Of a stretch of 64,000 nucleotides of DNA, positions 28,701 to 37,287 are shown one piece after another. The stretch lies in assembly GCA_039105265.1 (NCBI GenBank), contig JAPFFF010000073.1, positions 248,001-312,000 on the forward strand, in the 5' to 3' direction. Origin of the DNA: Tritrichomonas musculus (Eukaryota; Parabasalia; Tritrichomonadida; Tritrichomonadidae). Numbering within the stretch: the first letter of the stretch is position 1; the number at the start of each line of letters is the position of its first letter. Position numbers and translations under genes: made by a program. Below the pieces are notes generated by a model. The model was not told where the DNA came from, did not search any database, and saw only the letters and a list, made by a program, of their open reading frames with translations.

Positions 28701-30810
28701 CGATTACTTCATCAATAGTTAACTCATTGTTTATTGGAAAGGATTTTATATGTCTATCTTCATTATCATAACTTAATACACTTGCTGTGGGAAAGCGTGA
28801 TCTGTTATCGCGAATATATCTCAACACTTGTATGAATGCATGTTGTGTTTCAATGTTGTTATCAATATTAACTTCGAATGCATCGTGATTATTAGCAGCA
28901 GTCATCATACGTTCCAACTCATCTTGATACTTAGTTTCATCGTAGTAGTGGTCTCCATACAAGCGTTCAGCTGCATCCATAAGTGAAAGAATGAATTCAT
29001 CATCATTGTATTGGTCATCATCAATCATTTGTAGAGTGTTAATAATCGTGGATGTAGCTATGAATGTGAATGGTGTATATTCAATAACGGCATTGGTAAG
29101 ATCTGTTACGTGTTCAACATCATTATTTACAGTGGCGACATCAACATCATTCGCAGTGGCTTCGTAATCATCAACTAGGATTAACTTCTGATCATCATCT
29201 GAATCGAAATCAATAATATCATATGGTGGCATTATGTAATTACGACGGTATAACGTAAGTGAACCGCCTTTCTCAATGATAGTGATGGCATGTTTGTTGT
29301 CATCATCATATTGATATGTTTCAACAGCAGCAATATCAAAGGTTTCAATCTCAAGGTCTGGTTCGTATTTGGACTCAGCATAGAGTTTAACGTCAATAAC
29401 ATCGCCTGTTTCACGTACTACCTTATGTAGTTCAAACTTAACAATATTATCATCATCATCTTGTCCGACTTCATCGAAACAATCATCTTCAACTTCATAA
29501 TCACATACTTCAATGTCGATGATGTTACCATTGCTATCATATGTAACTTCACATGGTTTAACGTCAATAGTACAATACTCAACTGATTCATCAACGAAAT
29601 CAATAGCATTAACATTAACAATCGTCAACTTAGCGTGTTCATCAATGGGTTCGTCAACGAAATCAATAGCATCAACATATTCAATCATCAACTTGGCATG
29701 TTCATCAATGGGTTCAACTACTTCTTCACTGTGTGTGGCGTTATTAAGTGGTTCATCAACTAGTTCAATAGCGTCAACATCATCATCGTCATATGATACA
29801 GACTCTTCGTGGTGAAGGTTTTCAGCTCCATCCATGAGTGAAAGAATGGATTGAATCATATAATAGTATGCAACACGTTGAGCTATGTCAACAAATTGAG
29901 AACAATCATAACCATCACATTCATGTTCAACATTATCATAGTCAACTTCATGATATTCATAGTAGTCATCATCAGCTGATGTAAACTTATCATCATATGC
30001 TGGTAACTCTTTAGGTGTTGCTTTGATATCAATAACTTCACCAGTTTCACGTACTACTTTATGTAATTCAACCTTAACATAATAACCATTATCATCAAAT
30101 GCGGTTAGGAAATCTGATTCACTAACTTCATAATCACATACTTTAACTTCGACAATGGTACCGTCACTATCAAATCTAACGTCACATGGCTTGATGTCAA
30201 TAGTAACATTATGTAAGTCAACTGTATCAGAAGCAAGCTCTTCATCATGTTGTGTGGACTCTTCATTGTTAAGTGATTCTTCATCATCATTGTTAAGTGG
30301 TGCATCATCGTCATCGTTAAGTGGTGCATCGTCATCGTTAAGTGGTGCATCGTCATCGTTAAGTGGTGCATCATCGTCATCAAATATGGGTTCTTCTTCA
30401 TCCGATGCTAGCTCGTCATCATCAAGTGGGGTTGCATCATCATCGTTAAGTGATACATCATCGTCTTCGTTAAGTGGTGTTGCAATGGTAGCATCATCAT
30501 CATCAAATATAAGTTCAACATCATCGTTAAGTGATGCATCATCGTCTTCGTTAAGTGGTGTTGCAATGGTAGCATCATCATCGTCAAATATAAGTTCAAC
30601 ATCATCGTCTTCGTCAAGTGATGCGGTATCGTCATCGTCAAATATGAGTTCAACATCATCGTCAAGTGGTGTATCAATGTTATCGTATGATGGGATGACG
30701 TCATTACTATGTTCGGATATGATGAGTGAGTCGTTATCAATGTATGTGGTTGTGTCCTCATCATAAGTGCAGTTTTCAATTGCGATTAATTCGGATATGG
30801 CGAATGGCAT
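25744..30810 (-). CDS. Polinton family B DNA polymerase (protein-primed type) with long N-terminal extension
   Basis: A 1,688-residue protein. The exonuclease domain begins near 1010 with YADFETD, followed by IYFHNLKYD and YCEHDCITL. Polymerase motif A is DAVSLYPSA near 1311, motif B LLLNSIYGK near 1453, motif C YQDTDSMHL near 1547. This is the protein-primed type that copies the linear element from its terminal repeats. The first 1,000 residues are unusual. Residues about 55-215 are acidic repeats (DDDDATIATPLNEDD). Two related modules of about 75 residues follow (IDIKPCDVRFDSDG and IDVKPCEVTYDSNG, each ending LHKVVRETG). Near 800-890 a segment with NCFVYACIQSG and YKDHFMID resembles a Cys-His (OTU-like) peptidase fold. 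The ATG is in CACAAATG, 69 bases inside the right terminal repeat. Confidence 0.92.
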   Translation of the reverse strand: MPFAISELIAIENCTYDEDTTTYIDNDSLIISEHSNDVIPSYDNIDTPLDDDVELIFDDDDTASLDEDDDVELIFDDDDATIATPLNEDDDASLNDDVELIFDDDDATIATPLNEDDDVSLNDDDATPLDDDELASDEEEPIFDDDDAPLNDDDAPLNDDDAPLNDDDDAPLNNDDEESLNNEESTQHDEELASDTVDLHNVTIDIKPCDVRFDSDGTIVEVKVCDYEVSESDFLTAFDDNGYYVKVELHKVVRETGEVIDIKATPKELPAYDDKFTSADDDYYEYHEVDYDNVEHECDGYDCSQFVDIAQRVAYYYMIQSILSLMDGAENLHHEESVSYDDDDVDAIELVDEPLNNATHSEEVVEPIDEHAKLMIEYVDAIDFVDEPIDEHAKLTIVNVNAIDFVDESVEYCTIDVKPCEVTYDSNGNIIDIEVCDYEVEDDCFDEVGQDDDDNIVKFELHKVVRETGDVIDVKLYAESKYEPDLEIETFDIAAVETYQYDDDNKHAITIIEKGGSLTLYRRNYIMPPYDIIDFDSDDDQKLILVDDYEATANDVDVATVNNDVEHVTDLTNAVIEYTPFTFIATSTIINTLQMIDDDQYNDDEFILSLMDAAERLYGDHYYDETKYQDELERMMTAANNHDAFEVNIDNNIETQHAFIQVLRYIRDNRSRFPTASVLSYDNEDRHIKSFPINNELTIDEVIDGILGNITVEQFGSDTDPEVNADYIPVKFVVTFYKLTKRNGKTVFQEKINGEYVDVATVDSFRNSYDGAFFPYINLIPSLDLSRYQIFHEVNAKNYTDNCFVYACIQSGVFTKDEIDMLRGMIHTRSVPINMILKIASEMKCHFIVYRIDESRDVKHQKHLSIDTHKNSNVTADRVVRLLLYKDHFMIDNNEKLPITTYYIEHRDELDEKHADIPVEKRFHIRGVNQTGYPLYTTADWTGNDFTKVFRKMFECNCFREINQCEQNILTTCEYDNHLNDYIELDYDETLYCKEESSNAKHITPWKAVYYADFETDVTVSPHQPYLCCVYDGVKCKEPYTGDDIAKRFLNDLPNHSLIYFHNLKYDVCFFINEPGWKASVIKRGGTILQAVMKQYIPIKQWDKVKHTYVTKNITKRLTFRDSYSLIPAPLSQFGNMFNLNVHKEIIPYKLYTAANIKRKVIPFDEFKDQYRNEHIDDMSASELDQAYLQLLINAKVAESYDETTHMIDIMKYAQFYCEHDCITLANGIRKFDHDLNEVFKKANNKFPGINQYISISAIGYDFARTYGCTKDCFTLSGKPQNFIQRCVSGGRTMTANNEKQYVEGKIQDFDAVSLYPSAMHIMPGIPKGKPQVIPSNTTHEQLMSYDTFFIEINIKHIKCKSTNPYRFGQLFIRNEEGTKLFCNQPVDHFYIDKIGLIDLFAAYDIEYEFIRGYYFNDGFNSSINTFIDTLFELRKTYKREHNPLEKTIKLLLNSIYGKSILKPITDEVKIINRDDIIPFIYRKYNYIKEVVDNGGNKVFVKMIKPINKHYNLPQFGASVLSWSKHIMNQVMTLAEQNDIAIYYQDTDSMHLNEADVDKLAALFKATYGKELIGSDMTQFHCDFDVFPGAVGKIHSRKLIALGKKSYLDILVDEHGNEDYHMRMKGVPKQCIINKCKRMNITVEELYERMYHGEAITFDLTDGCNCFRKTKSFQQVTLPQFTRILQFK

Positions 30811-30879
30811 TTGTGTGGTGATAAAAAAATTGACACGCTAAAAAAATTAGGGTGGGTTTAATTGAAAAAAAGTAGTGTG

Positions 30880-31150
30880 TTTACAGTTGAACCACGTTAT
30901 TTGAACCGTTGTGTGACGTGATATGTGGCGTGTGACATGAGGTGATGACATGAGGTGATGACATGAGTTTAACGTGAGGTGATAACATGAGGTGGTGACA
31001 TGAGGTGGTGACATGAGGTGACGTGTTAAGTTTTGACATGAGGTTTCACATTGAAAGTGCTATGATCTAGAAATGTCAAAAGGTATGGAGTTTCATCTTA
31101 AGGGGGGCAGATGATACGTAGTATCAGACGCCACCCTTAGGGTATCTACT
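30880..31150 (-). repeat. Polinton right terminal inverted repeat (271 bp)
   Basis: Inverse of 9067-9311, longer by exactly two 13-bp units. It is separated from the polymerase start by about 70 AT-rich bases that probably hold its promoter. Confidence 0.95.
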
Positions 31151-31155
31151 TGGTC
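31151..31155. repeat. Polinton target-site duplication, right copy (TGGTC)
   Basis: Matches 9062-9066 directly outside the opposite end. Confidence 0.85.
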
Positions 31156-33112
31156 TTCTTTTAACCCACACCAGTTTTTGAAATATAGACAAAAAATACC
31201 AAAATAAATAGTGAAAAATATGTATGGCCTTAATGATATCAATATATGAGGTTATGTCTGGGATGACGTTTAGAGCACACAGCCTAATCATTTTCATATC
31301 TAATAAATATATTGTGGCAATATTTGATTTGCAAAATTTTTATTTATTTATAATAACGTTTTTGTAGATAAATGTAGTAGTATCTTGAAGAATAAGATCT
31401 ATAATAATAAATTTATGATGATCCTATATAAGTGTTACAATCTTTTTTCATTTCTATGAAGAATTTTGCATATTCCAACTGAAATATATTTCAAAGTAAA
31501 CTACTTGTGGTCACCTGAGACTTTTCTATGAAAATAATAATGTCTGCGCGTTTTAATGATTTTCAAGCGGTCAATTGATTAACTAAGAAAAGTCAAATTT
31601 TGTGTATCTGAACTTACATTGAATGGATAGGCCCAAGTCCATGGTATTTAATCAAACACAAATAGATCGTTTCAATGTATTTTTTTAATTGATCTACAAC
31701 CTTTTTTCAGAAGATAATATTTCTTCTTAAAGCGCCTCTGTAATTTGGGCAGTTAATTACACATACATCTCTACCGGATTACACTTTTTTATCGTTCATT
31801 TCAAAAACACATTTATCTTTATATCTTTATTTGCATATTGTGGTCATGCAATATATCTCCTCCTCAGTCTTCTCTATTAATTTATTTAACTTCTAGTCAT
31901 TTAGAAGTTAAATCTTTTATCATTGAAAATTGCTTCATTTTGATTATTCAAAATAATATCTTTTAATAGATATATTGAAAAATGTATTGATATTAATACC
32001 ATGATTTTTTTAACGGTATATCAGAACTCTTAATAATATGTAACATCACCAACAGCAGCAGGAATTATTCCATGCTCATAAACTATTTTATATTATGCAG
32101 CTTTAAAAAATGGACCTCAATTTTTTCAAAAGCATAATTGTGTACATAGAATCAGATTGCTATAATTCCTTCCTAATAACTACTTACAAAAAGTTGATCA
32201 TCAGATGCAGGCATTTTTTTATAATTTGCTGGGCCGAATTCTTTTTTTGATTGCGTAAATGAAGGAACTTGGGACTTTTTAAAGAATCTATTGATTATTA
32301 ACATATTAATTTATTATTATATTTTCTTTTTTTTATTTTATTTTCAATTTGTTCATTTTGTTTAACCTCTTTTTTTTACATATAATACTCGACCATTTAT
32401 CCTCTGAAAAAGTTTCCGGTCTGGAGACCAGGTCTATAAATTTAATCCCTTAAAAAATAATAAAAATAAAGTTGAATTAATTTTTTCCCACTTTTTGATA
32501 ACATTTAAAATATTATTTGAAAGAAAAAAAAGAATAGAAAAAACAAAAAGAAGTATTGGTATTAAAGGCATTATTTATTATTTATTAATAAAGATTAAAT
32601 GTGCTTAAGCATTCGCGTGCGAATAAGTATAAATTATAAAAGAGGAAAAGTGGAATCATCGACGATGAATCAGATAAAATGGTTTTGTAAACTAAAAACA
32701 TTATTAGCTTTTCTTATAAACATTTAGATTTGTTTTGATTAGAAATTAAGTCTAAAACAAGATTTGAGAATCTTTCTTCCTTCTTTAGTTGATCAACTAA
32801 AGGAAGATTAGGAAAGTGACATTCAAAAACAATACATTAAGATATACCATTTTACACCAACATTTTTAAAGCCATATTTTAATTTTCCTGACAGGAAATC
32901 AGATTTTTTACTCCAAAAGATATTTCTATCAAAAAGTTTAAAAATTGAATGTGAACCATTTTACCCCACCAAAATTTCTATTTAATACCATTTTTTCTGA
33001 CAATGCTTCTTGGTTACGATAATTTTAGAAAAAAACGTATCTTTTTTATAAAAAATTGAATGTATGTCATTTTATACCCATATTAATTAATTGATATAGA
33101 AGTGTCAGAGCA
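31156..33112. other. right arm of the interrupted element, no gene seen
   Basis: AT-rich sequence without a usable reading frame. It holds the right copy of the inner inverted pair (32406-32440) and, near 32840-33080, repeated phrases around ACCATTTTAC. No transposase remnant could be recognised. Confidence 0.5.
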
Positions 33113-33223
33113 CCGTAACCACTAAATTGAAAGGGTAACCACTTATGAACACTACTGTACAATTGATTTTTATGCATTTTTTTTACGAAAACAATTATAA
33201 AAAAATATTATAAATGAATAACA

Positions 33224-35308
33224 ATGGTTTTTATTTACAAATATGAATTATTGAACAAATTAGAATTGAGTACTTTTAATGCAAACAGTCTCATTTTTTT
33301 CTATAGATATTTTACAAATATCAATTCAATTAAAAATAAATATCATTTTGAAATTCAACGTCGAGATTTGCAGAACGAAATAGTCCAAAATAGAATAAAA
33401 ATTAATAATCTTGAAATGAAATTAAAAAAAGGCTCTCAATACGAATCCTTTTTAGAAAAAATTGCAGAAGAAAATGATATCAACAAATTTAAAAATAAGC
33501 TTTTTAATTTACCTTTTTGTATTAATAATGAAACATCAAATGAAGATTCAGCTGATGTTGATTTTCCTCATCTTTTATTCAGCCTTTTATTTAATATAAA
33601 TGATAAAACAAACGAAGAACAACAAACAGAATTTGTAGAAAATGTTTTGAAAATAAAAAGTGGAAATGACAAAAATATAGATTTTAAAATTTGTAAAAGC
33701 CGAAATAATAGCATTGAAAACAACGATGATATTGATAGCAATAATATCAGCAATAACAGAAATGATGTCAATGGAAGTAATGGTGATGTTGATGACAATG
33801 AAAAAGATGAAATTCCGCCTGAATTTTTTCCTTTGAAAAAGCAAATTGTCCATCTGAAAAAGATAATAAACGATCAAAATATTTTCACTGCATCAATTCA
33901 TAAGTATGCTAAAAAAAATTTTAGTAATAAAATTGATATTTTATTATATTATATAATTGAACCAATTTTAAATGATGTGCTTTTTCTCCCGAGAATACTT
34001 GAACTGTTGCGCCTTGTTGAAACATCGACAAATCAAGATATTTTTAAGAAATCACTTTTGTCAGCACTTACAAGATTCAAGAAAACAAACAAGTTAAACG
34101 ATAATATAATATTAGTTCTTCAAAGTGCATTTGCATTAGATATAATATCAATGTCAACTGCACATCAGATTAGTATGGCAATAATTCCAACTGAGTATAT
34201 GGAAAAATATGATCACCTATTTGAGTTTAAGTTTTATAAAAGCAAGATTGGTTCTTTGAATAAAAATAAAGAAATATACAACCTTAAACAACAAATTGCA
34301 TCTTTTCAATCATTAGTTGGAAGCAATGAAAATAAGCAAGAACAAGAGCATATTTATAACACTTTTCTAAACACAATACTACAAAATCAAAATAGAAAAC
34401 CAGAAGGAAGAAGATACAACGATTACTTTCTATCAGCTTGTACAATAGCATACATATACGGTGCAAAATCATATAATTTCCTCAGAAACTTCCTACCTCT
34501 GCCCAACGAAACAGTTTTAAGAGACTGGTTTTCTCCGTCCATCAATTCTTTCTTAGAAAAGGTTTTTGATATAAGCAAAATCAGTGATATTATTGAAATC
34601 TTTATTTCTGAAAATGATCTTTCCAAAGGCTTTAATGCAACTGTTGCAGTTGAAGCAGCGAAGTTTAAGGAAATTAAAGGAGACAAATTAATTCAATTTT
34701 TACCAGAATGTTTAAAGATGATAATACCTGATGCAATGTATAATGATATTTTTGTTTATTATTTGCAGACAGTTGAGATAAATGCAAAACCATTTCCAAT
34801 ACACATACAATTAACTGAGAATGGAAATGCATCTCTCAGTACAATTAAAACAATATCAATGATAGAACAAATTTTATCTCAAAAGAGAATTTGTACTAGA
34901 TATGTCGCAACAGATGGAGACAAACAATTCGATGGTATACATGATGAGTTCTTTAAAATAATATGGAATTTGATTAGCAGTGGAAAATCTTTTCAAGAAA
35001 TTATTGAAATATTAATCAACGATGATACAATAAGAATACCTATCTCAGATTTTTATCACTCAATAAAACTGCTAAGAAGTAATTTTGCCAAGAGTGGAGT
35101 GATGCTAAATGATTATGCAACATCAAAACCTGAAGATATAGCTGATAGTTCATATAACTTAGGAAAAACATTAATTGATTTAAGCCAAACAGGAAAAATG
35201 AAGGACCACTATCCGTTAACATTGTTTTCTATCGTTTCGCGATCAAAAATAACGAATGGAATTTTGTTTTTTATGCAGCACCATTTAACTTTATTATTAT
35301 TGCAATAA
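33224..35308 (+). CDS. P-superfamily-like transposase, N-terminal and core part
   Basis: A 694-residue frame. Residues about 45-75 form a coiled coil (LQNEIVQNRIKINNLEMKLK), the position of the leucine-zipper region in P-type transposases. About 150-200 are Asn/Asp-rich. About 395-440, starting RRYNDYFLSACTIAYIYGAK and ending TVLRDWFSPS, match the P element/THAP9 pattern in which folded leaves of the catalytic domain begin. ATDGDKQFDG near 561 is a candidate catalytic aspartate region. No N-terminal THAP zinc finger is seen. The last few residues after the T-run at 35267-35272 differ from the expected continuation: the next frame reads on naturally from that point, implying a one-base shift. 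Family assignment is by pattern. Confidence 0.65.
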   Translation: MVFIYKYELLNKLELSTFNANSLIFFYRYFTNINSIKNKYHFEIQRRDLQNEIVQNRIKINNLEMKLKKGSQYESFLEKIAEENDINKFKNKLFNLPFCINNETSNEDSADVDFPHLLFSLLFNINDKTNEEQQTEFVENVLKIKSGNDKNIDFKICKSRNNSIENNDDIDSNNISNNRNDVNGSNGDVDDNEKDEIPPEFFPLKKQIVHLKKIINDQNIFTASIHKYAKKNFSNKIDILLYYIIEPILNDVLFLPRILELLRLVETSTNQDIFKKSLLSALTRFKKTNKLNDNIILVLQSAFALDIISMSTAHQISMAIIPTEYMEKYDHLFEFKFYKSKIGSLNKNKEIYNLKQQIASFQSLVGSNENKQEQEHIYNTFLNTILQNQNRKPEGRRYNDYFLSACTIAYIYGAKSYNFLRNFLPLPNETVLRDWFSPSINSFLEKVFDISKISDIIEIFISENDLSKGFNATVAVEAAKFKEIKGDKLIQFLPECLKMIIPDAMYNDIFVYYLQTVEINAKPFPIHIQLTENGNASLSTIKTISMIEQILSQKRICTRYVATDGDKQFDGIHDEFFKIIWNLISSGKSFQEIIEILINDDTIRIPISDFYHSIKLLRSNFAKSGVMLNDYATSKPEDIADSSYNLGKTLIDLSQTGKMKDHYPLTLFSIVSRSKITNGILFFMQHHLTLLLLQ

Positions 35309-35433
35309 GAAACCCATATATATCAATTCAATTAAGACAACAACTGCTCGAAACTGCATTTTACTTTTTACTACATTATTTTTATGAAAGTAAATCTGAA
35401 GCACCAATTCATTCTAGAATTGGTATTGTTAGA

Positions 35434-36171
35434 ATGCTTAACACGATAATTGGAATATCTTTCGCTCTACAAAAATTTGATTTTGTCCATATTGGACATA
35501 TTTCAACTCATCCGTTGGAGAATTACTTTGGAATGTTTAGATTAGCCTGCAAAAATGACCATTCAGCGTTGAACATTTTACGTGCAATTGGAAAATCAGT
35601 CATAATAAAAAAGAAATTGGATGAACTGAATCTCAGTGATGCAATTAGAACACGAATAAGTATCAGTGGAGCCAAGGCGGAATATTCTTGCATCGGCGGA
35701 AAATTATTAGATATCTATAATTTGACACCATTTGAATTATTTAAAATTCTATGGCGTAAAACTATTTGGCCTGATACAGATGTAAACAGTTTTGTTGAAT
35801 GGTTTATGTCATATAAAACTGAAAAGTGGAGTGAAAGAATTTCCTCATCAAGTTCTATATCAGGCGCCAATATTGTTGCAAGATATTACTTACAAAAAAT
35901 TGACAAAAGCAATAGAACTCAAAAAGAAAGTAAGCACATCAATATATATAAAGTTGTCCGAAACTTTGAAAGACCTGCCTTAATCTCAGATGATATTTAT
36001 GCTGCAAATGAAATTGATTCACCCCGTGATTTTTTTATTCAAATATATGGCTTAGTAAATGAAAAAAGAGAAATTATAAATAATCAATTTGAAGATTTAT
36101 ATGATGTAATGAATTATTATAATAGATGCAAAAAAGAAGGAATGCAATTTTTAGAAAAATGGTGCAAATAA
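35434..36171 (+). CDS. P-superfamily-like transposase, C-terminal part
   Basis: A 245-residue frame. It contains HPLENYFGMFRLACKND near residue 26, matching the LENFFG-type segment with the catalytic glutamate in P element/THAP9 transposases, followed by a helical C-terminal region. The open frame extends upstream of its first ATG to about 35270 without a stop, reading FNFIIIAIRNPYISIQLRQQ and onward. It therefore looks like the continuation of the preceding gene after a one-base shift in a T-run, rather than a separate gene. This could be inactivation, a sequencing slip or a programmed shift. Confidence 0.65.
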   Translation: MLNTIIGISFALQKFDFVHIGHISTHPLENYFGMFRLACKNDHSALNILRAIGKSVIIKKKLDELNLSDAIRTRISISGAKAEYSCIGGKLLDIYNLTPFELFKILWRKTIWPDTDVNSFVEWFMSYKTEKWSERISSSSSISGANIVARYYLQKIDKSNRTQKESKHINIYKVVRNFERPALISDDIYAANEIDSPRDFFIQIYGLVNEKREIINNQFEDLYDVMNYYNRCKKEGMQFLEKWCK

Positions 36172-36273
36172 ATAAAAAATATAATCATTCTTTATATATT
36201 TCTTTTATTTAACTTTTAATGATGATATTTACTTTTTTTATAAAAATAAAAATAATTTAATTTTTATATTTAA

Positions 36274-36513
36274 GGTACAAATCCAGTACGTTATTTTTTG
36301 AATAGGAGAACGTTTATTATTTGAATAGTTGCATGTCTCTGAAAAAGTTTAAATTGACTAGGTTTGTTTTTGACACTTATTTTACAATTTAAACAAACTT
36401 TATGACATGTTATATGAAATGGATGAAAATAATCGGTTTTTATTTAACATGTCATCTTATTCTTTGAGAATGTCAAAAAAAATTGCGGTTACTAAACGTA
36501 CTGGATTTGTACC
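36274..36513. mobile_element. TTAA-flanked MITE (240 bp)
   Basis: Inverted ends of about 20 bp (GGTACAAATCCAGTACGTT at 36274, inverted at the right end) with TTAA on both sides (36270-36273 and 36514-36517). TTAA duplication is the signature of piggyBac-type transposition. Inside there is a second, looser inverted pair around GACATGTTA. No coding capacity. Confidence 0.8.
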
Positions 36514-36536
36514 TTAATAATATTTTTTCAGAGATA

Positions 36537-37287
36537 CAGCTGTTTCGGAAATAGATTAGAATTTTTTGGAAATAAAATAGTAACCGTTTTATTTTTTTGG
36601 AAATTAAATATTTTTTTTTGGAAATAAAATAGGAACGATCATTTTATATTCAATTTTATCATACTTAAAAACATAATTAAAAGATAGATTAAAGAAATTT
36701 TATGGCGTTTTACACATTATTATGCTAATATATACACGAGTTTTGTTTTTAACAGTTCAATATGAAACATAGAGTATGTTATTGTGTTTTTAATATGATA
36801 TTACTAAAATATTGTTTTCATCCAAAATTACTCAATAAAATCTTCAATTTATCGACAATTATGCATTTTTTATGATTTTTAATATGAAAATTGATGATAA
36901 TGAATATTTTGAAAAATCTCTTTCATTAATGAAAAAATCACTTTATTTATGATTATTATTGATTATTATATCGAATATGAAAAGAAATTTTCTTTTTGTT
37001 TTATCCAGGATATAATATAAAAAAGATATTTTGCAATCGGTGAAATATCAAATATAAAGTATCTTTTTAATAACATCTGTCAAAATATATTAAATTGGCA
37101 AAAGATTGTTTAGATGTAATTAATATTTGCTTCTGATTTAAATGTTTTTCATCAACAAAAATTTTGGAAATTGAATGCAAAATAATCGTTCACTATTTTA
37201 TTTCCAAAAATATTTTAACGGTTTTATAAACCATTCAAATCATGCTATTTTTTTCCAAAAAATTCTAATCTATTTCCGAAACAGCTG
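36537..37287. mobile_element. TA-flanked non-autonomous element (751 bp)
   Basis: Inverted ends of about 45 bp starting CAGCTGTTTCGGAAATAGAT, nearly identical, with TA on each side (36535-36536 and 37288-37289). The motif TTTTGGAAATAAAATAG is repeated several times inside each end in matching orientation, like subterminal transposase-binding sites. No coding frame. Confidence 0.8.

Larger units (their letters stand above)
9067..31150. mobile_element. Polinton/Maverick element, apparently whole
   Basis: A 22,084-bp virus-like DNA element with inverted ends starting AGTAGATACC, a 5-bp TGGTC target duplication, and the family's hallmark genes: retroviral-type integrase, FtsK/HerA-type packaging ATPase, major and probable minor capsid proteins, and protein-primed-type family B DNA polymerase. 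The left block is transcribed rightwards (integrase, ATPase, capsid and small genes). The fibre-like gene, AT-hook gene, 150-residue gene and polymerase point left. I see no obvious breaks. The two terminal repeats are almost identical apart from two extra 13-bp units on the right, so insertion was recent. I did not recognise a separate adenovirus-type maturation protease gene. Its base composition is visibly more GC-rich than the flanks, consistent with a separate origin. Confidence 0.95.
6865..32440. repeat. inner inverted-repeat pair (35 bp) flanking the Polinton region
   Basis: TTTATAGACCTGGTCT at 6865 continues for 35 bases and recurs inverted at 32406-32440 with about 32 of 35 positions identical. 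Each copy itself contains a palindromic GGTCT..AGACC. Together with the outer pair this gives two concentric sets of ends, consistent with one short element nested in another before the Polinton arrived. Confidence 0.6.
6691..33157. mobile_element. putative old TA-flanked element interrupted by a Polinton
   Basis: The left end (6691-6735) and right end (33113-33157, inverted) share about 45 bp, including AAGTGGTTAC and AATTTAGTGGTTACG. TA lies outside each end (6689-6690 and 33158-33159). Removing the Polinton and its target duplication leaves about 4.4 kb. A second inverted pair lies concentrically inside (6865-6899 and 32406-32440). No transposase is recognised in the remaining arms, which hold minisatellites and AT-rich DNA. 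The alternative is two unrelated elements that happen to lie in opposite orientation. Confidence 0.45.
33224..36171 (+). mobile_element. P-superfamily (P element/THAP9-like) DNA transposon remnant
   Basis: Two consecutive open frames encode parts of one transposase (see the two entries). No convincing terminal inverted repeats were found: the sequence starts 65 bases after the TA-flanked end at 33157 and ends about 100 bases before the TTAA-flanked MITE at 36274. Boundaries are therefore those of the coding region only. Confidence 0.65.

Noticed and set aside
30155-30766. 203-residue serine-rich frame opposite the polymerase N-terminus
   Set aside because: Shadow of the acidic Asp repeats of the polymerase gene (GAT/GAC read in reverse as Ser/Ala codons).
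31156-33112. Transposase remnant expected in the interrupted element
   Set aside because: Both strands were scanned by eye; no conserved transposase segment could be recognised, so none is claimed.
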